A stretch of DNA of 64,000 nucleotides, taken from contig JAUNUJ010000007.1 of the NCBI GenBank assembly GCA_030538235.1, positions 1 through 64,000 of the forward strand, read 5' to 3'. Made by a program: the position numbers and the translations under genes. The first letter of the stretch is position 1. Every line of letters begins with the position of its first letter. The stretch comes from Alcaligenaceae bacterium (GTDB lineage: Bacteria > Pseudomonadota > Gammaproteobacteria > Burkholderiales > Burkholderiaceae_B). Of this stretch, positions 1-7,185 are shown one piece after another. The notes beneath the pieces were generated by a model. The model made no database searches. It was not told the DNA's origin and saw only the letters and a list, made by a program, of their open reading frames with translations.

Positions 1-2
1 CC

Positions 3-500
3 GACCCGATTGGTTTAGCGGGTGGCTGGAACCTGTATCAGTATGCACCGAATCCGCTGAGTTGGGTGGATCCGTGGGGGTGGTGTCGCCGAGGCAATGC
101 AGCGACTAAGAAGCATATGGACGGGGTGAGGGATTCGTTCTTAAAGGGAAATGCTGGATCGAGGCATATGAATGGTGGGCGTGACCGCATTACACGTGAA
201 GAACTTCCAGAAACATTCTTAAAACCTTTAGACCCAACAAGTCGCAAAGGTGGCTCATACGTTGATATGACCTTTATCGATCCTAAAAATCGGACGGTTT
301 ATATTCAGACAGTTGATCGGGGACGTCATACGCATAATAGTTTAGCAACGGGTATGAGTCGACGCGAATGGACAAACGCACTACGTATTCAACAGCAGAA
401 TACAGAAGCGATTATTATTACTGTACGCAAGGGAACAATAATCTCGCCAGAACAGCTAAATACCAGTGTTATGCATACAGGACAAATTTATAGATTTTAA
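3..500 (+). CDS. RHS-repeat protein, C-terminal tip with nuclease-like toxin domain (5' end outside window)
   Basis: The reading frame is open from the window edge. It begins with the end of an RHS core (DPIGLAGGWNLYQYAPNP, then WVDPWGW), the conserved motif that precedes the variable C-terminal toxin of RHS polymorphic toxins. About 140 residues follow. They contain RKGGSYVDMTF, an acidic/polar strand VYIQTVD, and a basic helix with RREW. This D...QTVD layout resembles the restriction-endonuclease-like (PD-(D/E)XK) folds common in RHS toxins, so a DNase/RNase role is inferred, not shown. A putative immunity gene starts 10 bp downstream. The N-terminal bulk of the protein, including any secretion domain, lies upstream. 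The RHS assignment is firm; the toxin activity is tentative. Confidence 0.8.
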   Translation, partial: DPIGLAGGWNLYQYAPNPLSWVDPWGWCRRGNAATKKHMDGVRDSFLKGNAGSRHMNGGRDRITREELPETFLKPLDPTSRKGGSYVDMTFIDPKNRTVYIQTVDRGRHTHNSLATGMSRREWTNALRIQQQNTEAIIITVRKGTIISPEQLNTSVMHTGQIYRF

Positions 501-510
501 AGGGATTTCG

Positions 511-1108
511 ATGAATAAAATGCCCACCATTGAAGTATTTATGACCGCAGAGGATGAGAGGATGATATCTTTAGCTTTGAAAGAATCGTTGCCTGAAATT
601 GTTTTTATTGATAATTATGCGTGGACTACATCTGACCTAGCATCTAAATTAAGGCCATCAATTGATTTATGTAATGAACACTTAAATTCGGGATGCGTTA
701 TCTTGCATACAGCCATAACCTCTATTGAAGATTATGAAAAAAACTTTATTGGTAAAATTGATGATACGGATAGGTTTTTTTTATGGTGGCCAGGTAGGAT
801 CAGGTTTAATTCAAGTTTTACATTGTCGTATAGCAGGCTACCAACCAGGTGGTTTAATGAATGGTCGCTTTGCAGCGTCCTTTAACACAGTAACGCAAGC
901 AGATACGGCGGAATTCGTTAAGCAAGTTTTTAAGATCGTAAAAAAACACTTTAAAAAAATCTATCGGATAGATCCTGCCACTAAAGAAACTCAGCCGAAA
1001 CCTGAGACGCGTTTCTTTGCAGGGCCTGATGCCATTGCACAGTACGATCAAGTTGATGGTTTGTATTTGACGAATCATAATTTTGCGTATTTTACGACTA
1101 AGATTTAA
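511..1108 (+). pseudogene. Probable RHS immunity protein gene, frameshifted at a T8 run
   Basis: An ATG at 511 follows an AAAGGGA ribosome site, 10 bp after the toxin stop. The frame runs through MNKMPTIEVFMTAEDERM and on to DDTDRFF, then would end out of context at 885. The next frame continues from the same point (YGGQVGSGLIQVLHC, then GYQPGG and NGRFAASFN) to a stop at 1108 with normal protein-like composition. The switch coincides with eight T residues at 775-782; a seven-T tract would give one continuous frame of about 198 residues. Position directly after the toxin argues for a cognate immunity protein. I do not recognise the family. It may be a true mutation, a slippage-controlled switch or a sequencing error. 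Confidence 0.6.
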
Positions 1109-1166
1109 ATTTATTTATCGTGAATATGTAGATATATGCTTATTTGTTTTCTTTAAGGAGTATTGG

Positions 1167-1703
1167 ATGACACGCTTAAGTTATGAAGAATCATGTAAAA
1201 AACTACAACCAGACTTTATCGAGGAAGGCACGATTCCACCTATGCCAGACCGTATGCCACGCTTTGATGATGGAGATGATGAGGATGAGGAATTAGGCTT
1301 TAGTCTCTTTCGTGAATATGTTGAAGACGTAGACTTTAGCAATCTTACCTTGTGCCGTACCTTCTTTGGTCGTTCAGAAATTAATGCGTGTTCATTTCAT
1401 CATACCGATCTAACTGAATCAAATATGACCTGGAATGATTTTATTGAGGTTGATTTTTCACAAGCGGTATTAGTGGCTTGTGATATGCGCGCATCCCTTT
1501 TTGAAGAGGTGAATTTTGCAGGAGCCAATCTGAGTGGCTCTGACTTACGTCAGTCAAGTTTCGAGAGTTGTGATTTCAGCGATGCTATCATGCAAGACGT
1601 CATCCTTACACATGCGCAAGGTGGTGCAATGGATTTATCAGACGAACAACGATCAAGTATTGCTTGGACGGATGACGAAGGAGATGAACCTGAAGGGGGC
1701 TGA
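1167..1703 (+). CDS. Pentapeptide-repeat protein, candidate second immunity protein
   Basis: 178 residues, ATG chosen because it follows AAGGAG at a good distance. The first 50 residues are an acidic leader (PRFDDGDDEDEE). Residues of about 54-150 form a run of pentapeptide repeats with the A(D/N)LXX pattern: VDFSN, TDLTE, VDFSQ, VNFAG, ANLSG, SDLRQ, CDFSD. Such runs fold into a right-handed quadrilateral beta-helix. The tail is acidic again (WTDDEGDEPEGG). No signal peptide or membrane segment is seen, so it should be cytosolic. Pentapeptide proteins occur among the immunity genes of polymorphic toxins and as DNA-mimic protectors of gyrase. Immunity is inferred from position after the RHS toxin and its broken partner. 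Confidence 0.75.
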   Translation: MTRLSYEESCKKLQPDFIEEGTIPPMPDRMPRFDDGDDEDEELGFSLFREYVEDVDFSNLTLCRTFFGRSEINACSFHHTDLTESNMTWNDFIEVDFSQAVLVACDMRASLFEEVNFAGANLSGSDLRQSSFESCDFSDAIMQDVILTHAQGGAMDLSDEQRSSIAWTDDEGDEPEGG

Positions 1704-1874
1704 TTTTTGTGGTCTTGGCTTAACAGTCTATGTGCGCTATCCAAGACAGATTGTATGTGTCATCGTATTGATGCAGTGATGAGCTTTTAATTATTTGTAA
1801 GACATTATTCTTTTGTAAGGATAGTGCCTTCTCTTTCAGTAAATGGTTTGTTTCCTTTGGAGTTTAGGTCTTAA

Positions 1875-2260
1875 CTTCACGGCTACCGTTTTTTCCAAGA
1901 TAAAACACTCAAGACAACCTTACTCAGCGCTTAAGCAGTAAGCACTTTGAGGCGGGGGTGTATCGACGCAAGCCCGCACAGCAAAGTACCTTAACGCAGA
2001 CCATGAACTATGATGGTTTAGGCCGCTTACGTGAGGTGAAGTATCTGGCACGTACTGAAACCTATACCTATGATGGCGCCTCGAACCCCTTAGATATTGC
2101 TGCGCTGTTTAGCATCAGCCAATCACCACTCACGCCACGACCCACCTACGGTATCCAAGACCCTGAGCATCCACCCGTTGAGTCCTGGGCGACGGTCTTA
2201 CACAATCAAGTGCGTTTGTTTCAAGGGGATCGTTATGAGTATGATGCGCGCTGTCAACGC
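1875..2260 (+). pseudogene. Orphan RHS-repeat fragment (degenerate)
   Basis: A frame beginning near 1875 reads LHGYRFFQDKTLKTTL. After a frame change around 1905-1915 the sequence continues as NLTQRLSSKHFEAGVYRR, then NYDGLGRLREV, ETYTYDGASNPLD and finally RYEYDAR. These are typical YD-repeat units of RHS proteins. There is no start codon in context, a frameshift interrupts it, and at about 2257 the sequence runs into a decayed insertion element. It is best read as a displaced RHS core or cassette remnant left by recombination at the locus. The 170 bp before it (1704-1874) show nothing recognisable. Confidence 0.7.
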
Positions 2261-2746
2261 TGTTTTAAATTTGACCCACTTTTGTGCTTTAAAAACTCAC
2301 GATATAACGCCAGCTTTAAGGCACAAGGCTGCGTAGAACATTTACGCTAGGCGTAGAATCCTAAGTAACTGACCGATAAGGTTCGGCAGAGGAGAACCAA
2401 AGGATAGCATTCCAAGTTCTCCAGAATAAACGTGTACTTTAGCGACTTGGATTTTGGACAAAGTATACGTGCGCCTTTTTTAAGATTTCATTTGCCTGTT
2501 TAAGTTCAAGATTCTCTTTTTCAAGCTGACGGATGCGCTCTTGTTAAGGGCTTAAAGGTCGTTTACTTGTTCCGCCTTGTTGCTGCCGTATCCAACGGTC
2601 TAAGGTAGATTCGCCAATGCCTAAATGATTGGCAAGTGCGGCAATAGATTGGTCGCTATTAGCTAAGGCATAGCTAACAGTTTTTTATTTAAATTCTGAA
2701 CTAAAGCGTATGTTAATTTCTCCTGTGAAATTAACATACGCTTTAG
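2257..2746 (-). mobile_element. Decayed IS3-family element (orfA and start of orfB)
   Basis: Read on the minus strand from about 2735, the sequence gives RFSSEFK, stop, then LANHLGIGESTLDRWIRQQ, then KRPLSP, stop, and QERIRQLEKENLELKQANEILKKA. This is the HTH plus leucine-zipper protein OrfA of IS3-family transposases, with two in-frame stops. Downstream (about 2435-2340) a second frame reads KYTFILENLECYPLVLLC, then SVSYLGFYA, stop, RK. This matches the N-terminus of OrfB, with TAG replacing the expected Trp codon. The DDE catalytic part is absent. The exact right boundary with the RHS fragment is uncertain. The element cannot encode a working transposase. Confidence 0.75.
2701..2746. repeat. 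Perfect 20-bp inverted repeat with 6-nt loop
   Basis: The arm 2701-2720 is the exact reverse complement of 2727-2746, separated by TCCTGT. The right-hand arm covers the expected start region of the decayed orfA, including its purine-rich ribosome site. The left arm is an inverted copy of the first codons. A stem this perfect in an otherwise decayed element is unexpected. There is no T-run matching a classical terminator. Confidence 0.85.
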
Positions 2747-2775
2747 AGGGAGTGTTTGTCTACTTTCCTGACTAG

Positions 2776-2996
2776 GATCAGTTTAAGGCTAGACTAAAGG
2801 AGCGGTTTATAAATCCTCATGTGATGTCTGCCAGATTAAGTGGAATGCCAGACTGTTATAAAATAAAATTACGTAGCGTTGGATATAGGCTTATCTATCA
2901 AGTAAATGACAACTGATCATAGTTACAGTCATTGCTATTAGCAAAAGAGACAAAAATAAAGTATATGATTTAGTTAAACGGAGTTTAAATGAATAA
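2776..2996 (+). pseudogene. relE: RelE/ParE-type toxin gene fragment, truncated and frameshifted
   Basis: From 2776 the frame reads DQFKARLKERF, NPHVMSARLSGMPDCYKI, KLRSVGYRLIYQVND and then stops. One frame over it continues IVTVIAISKRDKNKVYDL and VKRSLNE to the stop at 2994-2996. Together these match the core and C-terminus of RelE-family ribosome-dependent mRNA interferases, including the Tyr-Arg-Leu-Ile-Tyr strand. About 20 N-terminal residues and the start codon are missing, and no antitoxin gene is adjacent. The flanking IS remnant probably removed the 5' end. Confidence 0.75.
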
Positions 2997-3046
2997 AAAA
3001 ATTGTCGTATTCCTGTAGATGAAACTATTCCACATATATAATAATT

Positions 3047-3070
3047 AACCGCCAAAGTGGCGGTTTTTTT
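3047..3070 (+). terminator. Intrinsic terminator
   Basis: AACCGCCA and TGGCGGTT form an 8-bp stem around a 3-nt loop, followed by a run of T. It lies just downstream of the relE remnant and insulates the aminotransferase gene from the accessory region. Confidence 0.85.
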
Positions 3071-3135
3071 ACGTAACAACTGTACCGTTTGGAAAAGTAA
3101 AGCTAACAACCCTAAAAGCCCTAGCTAGGGTTATC

Positions 3136-3172
3136 TACAGTTATAGAAGCGCAGAGACTGTTGTACAGTTAT
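3136..3172 (+). promoter_or_regulatory. Direct repeat TACAGTTAT upstream of the aminotransferase gene
   Basis: TACAGTTAT occurs at 3136-3144 and again at 3164-3172, 28 bp apart and about 45-80 bp before the aminotransferase start. A related inverted form (CAACTGTA) lies at 3078-3085. The spacing is near three helical turns. This is compatible with an activator site, but no regulator gene is adjacent, so the role is speculative. Confidence 0.3.
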
Positions 3173-3214
3173 TTGTTAACTTTTCTTGTTTGTGCTTTCT
3201 AATACGGTAATCCT

Positions 3215-4546
3215 ATGTCTAAGATCATTCATCGTAGTCTACTTAATACGCCTCGGCGTGCCGCAGGCGGGCAGGGTGCATATATTTATGATGACCGTGG
3301 CAAAGCTTATTTGGATGGTAGCTGTGGGGCTGCGGTTTCTATCATTGGGCACAGCCATCCTAAAGTTTTAGCTGCTATGCAGAAGCAAATGAATACGATG
3401 GCTTATGCGCATACCAGTAATTTTACGACCGAGGTGGCCGAACAGTTAGCGGATTTTTTAAGTGTTCGGGCGCCGGGTGACTTGGACTATTGCTATTTTG
3501 TTTCCGGGGGTTCTGAGGCGGTAGAGTCTGCTTTAAAAATGGCGCGTCAATATTTTGTCGAGATTGGCAAGCCTGAAAAGAAGTATTTTATTGCGCGTGA
3601 ACAAAGCTACCATGGCAATACCTTGGGGGCATTGGCTGTCGGTGGTAATAAATGGCGCAAAAAACAGTTCGAAGCACTTTTGATGGAAGTGGGGAGAGTA
3701 AGTCCTTGTTATGAATATCGAGGACGTCAAGACGACGAGAGTCAGTCGCAGTATACCCAAAGATTATTGCAAGAGTTAGAAGATAAAATTCTTGAGCTTG
3801 GGGCGGATAATGTCATTGCTTTTGTGGCTGAACCCGTTGTGGGTGCAACGGCCGGTGCGGTGCCGCCTACGCCGGGTTATTTCAAGGGTGTCAGAGAGAT
3901 TTGTACACGTCATGGTATATTGCTGATTGCCGATGAGGTCATGTGCGGCATAGGTCGTACAGGGTCGTTTTTTGCTGTAGAGCAAGAAGCCATTGTTCCC
4001 GACTTGATTGCTATCGCTAAAGGTTTAGGAGGCGGTTATCAGCCCATTGGTGCAGTGATAGCTAGAAGACCTATCGTTGACGCACTTAGAATAGGTTCAG
4101 GGTTGTTCCAACATGGTCACACGTATATGGCACATGCGGTTGCCTGTGCCGCCGCCTTAGCCGTGCAAGAGGTGATCGTTGAGGAGTGTTTGATTGAACA
4201 GGTACAGACTTTAAGTCCTGTGCTTGAAAATTTATTAAAAGAGCAGCTGGGTGATTTACCGTATGTCGGTGATATTCGTGGCAGAGGCTTATTCTGGGGT
4301 GTTGAGCTAGTCGAAGATAGAACAAATAAAAAGACTTTTGATCCTGCTTTAAAAATACACGCTCAAATCAAAAGTGCTGCTATGGATTTAGGCTTATTGA
4401 TTTATCCAAGCGGAGGTACTGTCGATGGTCAATATGGTGACCACATACTTATTGCCCCACCCTATATTTGTAATGAAAACGAATTACAACGATTAGTTGA
4501 ACTTTTGACTGCTGCGGTTAAGCAGGTAGTAGAGCCAATCATTTGA
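3215..4546 (+). CDS. Class III (omega) PLP-dependent aminotransferase
   Basis: 443 residues, the usual length for aminotransferase class III. D240 in LIADEVMCGIGRTG should hold the PLP ring nitrogen, and K269 in AIAKGLGGGYQPIGAV is the Schiff-base lysine. SGGSEAVESALKMARQY is the phosphate-binding segment. The family transfers amino groups between omega-amino acids or amines and an alpha-keto acid; the substrate cannot be read from the sequence. It is followed after 16 bp by an AhpD-like gene and then a TAXI binding protein gene, so the three may handle one imported compound. The protein is cytosolic. Confidence 0.9.
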   Translation: MSKIIHRSLLNTPRRAAGGQGAYIYDDRGKAYLDGSCGAAVSIIGHSHPKVLAAMQKQMNTMAYAHTSNFTTEVAEQLADFLSVRAPGDLDYCYFVSGGSEAVESALKMARQYFVEIGKPEKKYFIAREQSYHGNTLGALAVGGNKWRKKQFEALLMEVGRVSPCYEYRGRQDDESQSQYTQRLLQELEDKILELGADNVIAFVAEPVVGATAGAVPPTPGYFKGVREICTRHGILLIADEVMCGIGRTGSFFAVEQEAIVPDLIAIAKGLGGGYQPIGAVIARRPIVDALRIGSGLFQHGHTYMAHAVACAAALAVQEVIVEECLIEQVQTLSPVLENLLKEQLGDLPYVGDIRGRGLFWGVELVEDRTNKKTFDPALKIHAQIKSAAMDLGLLIYPSGGTVDGQYGDHILIAPPYICNENELQRLVELLTAAVKQVVEPII

Positions 4547-4562
4547 TTTATGAGGATTGCCC

Positions 4563-5129
4563 ATGATGCAAGATCGATTTCCCCCTATAGCACCGGAAGA
4601 TTTGAGTGAGGAGCAACGCATTGCTGCTCAGGAGGTCATTGATGGTCCCAGAGGAGCCTTGCTTTCACCGTTTGTTCCGATGCTTCGTAGTCCGGAGTTT
4701 CTGACTCATGCACAACGGATGGGGGAGTATTTGCGCTACCGCAGTGCGCTAGGTTTGCGTCTTTCCGAATGGGTGATTTTGATTGTGGCACAGCACTGGG
4801 GGCAGCCGGTCGAATGGGCAATACATTATCCAATTGCCTTGCGTGAGGGGATCTCGCAGGAGGCAATTGAAGCACTGGCACAGGGTCGATACCCTGAAGC
4901 AATGAGTGATGATGAAAAGATGGTTTACCACTTTTGCATTGAACTGCTCAGGGAGCGTTGTGTTAGTGACGTGACTTGGGAGCAGGCGATAGAGCGCTTT
5001 GGTGATCAAGGCGTGATGGACTTAATCGGCATTAACGGTTATTACGCCATGTTGGCAATGACGATGAACGCTTGCCGCACCGCTGTTCCCGGTGAAGTGA
5101 GTTTGAAACTGGAGCGTGCACTATATTAA
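4563..5129 (+). CDS. Carboxymuconolactone decarboxylase/AhpD-like family protein
   Basis: 188 residues. The ATG at 4563 is preferred over the upstream TTG at 4557 because GAGG lies about 7 nt before it. The helical layout fits the AhpD/CMD superfamily: SALGLRLSEWVILIVAQHW, then VEWAIHYPIALREGISQEAI, and a C-terminal YYAMLAMTMN. The paired CxxC of true AhpD peroxidase components is absent, so alkylhydroperoxidase activity is unlikely; related members act in aromatic or lactone catabolism. It lies close behind the aminotransferase gene and is probably cotranscribed. The specific reaction is unknown. Confidence 0.8.
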   Translation: MMQDRFPPIAPEDLSEEQRIAAQEVIDGPRGALLSPFVPMLRSPEFLTHAQRMGEYLRYRSALGLRLSEWVILIVAQHWGQPVEWAIHYPIALREGISQEAIEALAQGRYPEAMSDDEKMVYHFCIELLRERCVSDVTWEQAIERFGDQGVMDLIGINGYYAMLAMTMNACRTAVPGEVSLKLERALY

Positions 5130-5160
5130 AACAGCTTCAGTTGTTAACTCAAAATTAATC

Positions 5161-5195
5161 AAAACCTTGCTGTATATGTGCAGCAGTCAGGTTTT
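5161..5195 (+). promoter_or_regulatory. Stem-loop in the leader of the TAXI binding-protein gene
   Basis: AAAACC pairs with GGTTTT and TGCTG with CAGCA, giving an interrupted stem that ends about 18 bp before the start codon and just before the GGGAGAG ribosome site. It could terminate or attenuate read-through, or stabilise the message. The evidence is structural only. Confidence 0.35.
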
Positions 5196-5212
5196 ATAAG
5201 GGAGAGAAGCTT

Positions 5213-6199
5213 ATGAATTATTTTCATAAAAAACTGAAACAGGGATTGACTGCAGGTTTTATGGCCTATGCTGTTTTTGTGGTCCCTGTAGCTCAAGCAC
5301 AGGCACAAAAGTTTGTCAGTATGGGCACGGGAGGGGTGACCGGCGTTTATTATGCAGCGGGGGGCGCCATTTGTCGAATTGCCAATAGTTTTGCAGCAGA
5401 AAACGGTTTTCGATGTTCAGTAGAATCTACCGGTGGTTCCGTATTTAATGTCAATACGATTAAAGCTGGTGAGTTGGACTTTGCTTTTGCTCAGTCCGAT
5501 GTCGGTTTCGCTGCCTATGGTGGTCACGGTAATTTTGAGGGCGGAGCAATTGATGAGTTACGTTCTTTGTTTTCTTTGCATGCTGAGCCGTTGACCTTTG
5601 TGACACATCCTGACGCCAATATCAAAACCTTTGACGATCTACAGGGTAAACGTTTTAATGTGGGTAATCCTGGTTCCGGACAACGGGCGTCGATGGAAGA
5701 GTACCTAAAGGAGATGGCGTTAGATTTTTCATATTTTGCTTTGGCCTCCGAATTAAGACCGGATGAGCAGGGCAGCGCTTTATGTGATAAAAAAATTGAC
5801 GGTTTCGTGTTTAGTGTAGGACACCCTTCGGCTAATATTCAAGACCCCACCTCAACTTGTCAGGCTAAACTCATCTCTATTGATGGACCGGCAGTTGATA
5901 GATTAGTTGATGAAAGACCGTATTACGCCAAGGCCGTGATTCCCGGAGGACTCTATATGAACAATCCGGATGATATTCACACTTACGGGGTACTGGCGAC
6001 AGTTGTCAGTTCAAGTCGTATCGATGACGATACAGTGTATAAATTAGTTAAGACTGTTTTTGAAAATCTGGATGATTTTAAAAAATTACATCCTGCTTTA
6101 GCCACTCTGAAAAAAGAGGAGATGGTTAAAAATGGTCTAAGTGCACCACTTCATCCCGGTGCTGAAAAGTACTATAAAGAAGTTGCTTTATTGCCATAG
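5213..6199 (+). CDS. TAXI-family TRAP transporter solute-binding protein (soluble, periplasmic)
   Basis: 328 residues. An N-terminal signal peptide with basic start and hydrophobic core ends at about AQAQA, with no lipobox. The mature part begins [20 protein letters not shown], the signature glycine-rich loop of the TAXI (TRAP-associated extracytoplasmic immunogenic) family. [18 protein letters not shown] follows, and the C-terminal [13 protein letters not shown] is also typical. It would bind a small organic anion or amino acid and pass it to a fused TRAP membrane protein. No membrane subunit is adjacent; the only one in the window is at 25337-27331. Start ATG has GGGAGAG upstream. Confidence 0.9.
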   Translation: MNYFHKKLKQGLTAGFMAYAVFVVPVAQAQAQKFVSMGTGGVTGVYYAAGGAICRIANSFAAENGFRCSVESTGGSVFNVNTIKAGELDFAFAQSDVGFAAYGGHGNFEGGAIDELRSLFSLHAEPLTFVTHPDANIKTFDDLQGKRFNVGNPGSGQRASMEEYLKEMALDFSYFALASELRPDEQGSALCDKKIDGFVFSVGHPSANIQDPTSTCQAKLISIDGPAVDRLVDERPYYAKAVIPGGLYMNNPDDIHTYGVLATVVSSSRIDDDTVYKLVKTVFENLDDFKKLHPALATLKKEEMVKNGLSAPLHPGAEKYYKEVALLP

Positions 6200-6222
6200 A
6201 TTTTAGTGATTCTTGAACTATA

Positions 6223-6250
6223 CAAGCACTCTGTTATTTCAGAGTGCTTG
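6223..6250 (+). terminator. Perfect 11-bp hairpin after the TAXI gene
   Basis: CAAGCACTCTG and CAGAGTGCTTG pair perfectly around a 6-nt loop 24 bp after the stop codon. No T-run follows, so it may be a weak terminator or an mRNA 3'-end stabiliser. Confidence 0.5.
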
Positions 6251-6423
6251 ATTATGGTTGCTCTTTATTGTTTTGAGTTGATGAGGTAATCCTCCCTCTA
6301 ACCCCCATGTCATCAGCTTGTAAAAAGCTTCCCTTATACTTATTTCCTTTTAGCCTAAAAAGAAAAACGATAAATAAAAAAGGTCGAAGGGATGCGTATT
6401 TCAGTAGTTTAAGGAGGAAAAAT

Positions 6424-7017
6424 ATGCAAGTTTTCAAAAAAATCAAAGATTTTGTCCAGGGTCAGATCGAACTCTCAGAACTGCAAGATTATCTTAATCA
6501 TGACTTTGAGGCTGTGGCGACCTTGAAAAGGGCACAAGCAATTCCGCCTTTTACCGGTCGTGATAGAGACGCCTTTGCTTATCTGAACAGCCTTGATGCG
6601 CAGTGTGTAGAAGACTGTTTGCATGCCCAAGATATGTTGAGTTGTTTATTAAACAAAAACGAAATTAAATACAAAGCAACTAAAAAATACGAAAGAATCC
6701 ATGATTTCAAAAATAAAGTACAACCTAAATGGCTACTTGTTGATGAGGTGGTTTTACAGAGTATCCTGGATTCCTTTGATAAATCGTCAGGAAAAAGTTT
6801 TATCAAATATGCTAAATCTAAATTAGCTGAAAGCTACAAAATTAAATCAAAACCACCAAAGTGGCTGCAAGAACCTCAGTGGCCGATCTCTTCTGCAGGT
6901 CGTCCCTTAACATTTGTTGAGCAGAAAAAGTCGGAACATGAGCAAGCCATCAGTTGTGAGTATGTGTTTCTTGATGAAGACACGGGAGAGTACAAGACGA
7001 TTATGCAAACAAAATAA
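6424..7017 (+). CDS. Uncharacterised protein, 197 residues
   Basis: The ATG at 6424 follows AAGGAGG, a strong ribosome site, and is preferred over a longer in-frame extension to 6307. The protein is lysine-rich and soluble, with no signal peptide or membrane segment. The N-terminus has KIKDFVQGQIELSELQDYL and FEAVATLKRAQ; the C-terminus has PKWLQEPQWPIS and GRPLTFVEQ. That Trp/Pro-rich end loosely recalls small immunity-like proteins, but I do not recognise the family. It stands alone between a hairpin and the A2M gene. The local DNA is more AT-rich than its neighbours, which may hint at acquisition. Confidence 0.7.
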   Translation: MQVFKKIKDFVQGQIELSELQDYLNHDFEAVATLKRAQAIPPFTGRDRDAFAYLNSLDAQCVEDCLHAQDMLSCLLNKNEIKYKATKKYERIHDFKNKVQPKWLLVDEVVLQSILDSFDKSSGKSFIKYAKSKLAESYKIKSKPPKWLQEPQWPISSAGRPLTFVEQKKSEHEQAISCEYVFLDEDTGEYKTIMQTK

Positions 7018-7185
7018 AGTTTAAATTTATCTAATAATAACTTTAAATTTAAATTGAATTAAATAACAATAGTTTTTCTGTAAGAACTTATTTCAATCTT
7101 TAGTCAGTTATAGTAACTAAGATAGTGGTTATATAATTAAAAAAATCGCTACTCACCTAATTCATATCTTTTCTTGGGGGCTGAT

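Noticed and set aside
2240-2300. Possible IS21-type end (TGTCAACGC with GACCCA) at the RHS junction
   Set aside because: The same bases are better explained as the truncated end of the minus-strand IS3 orfB; no IS21 genes are present.
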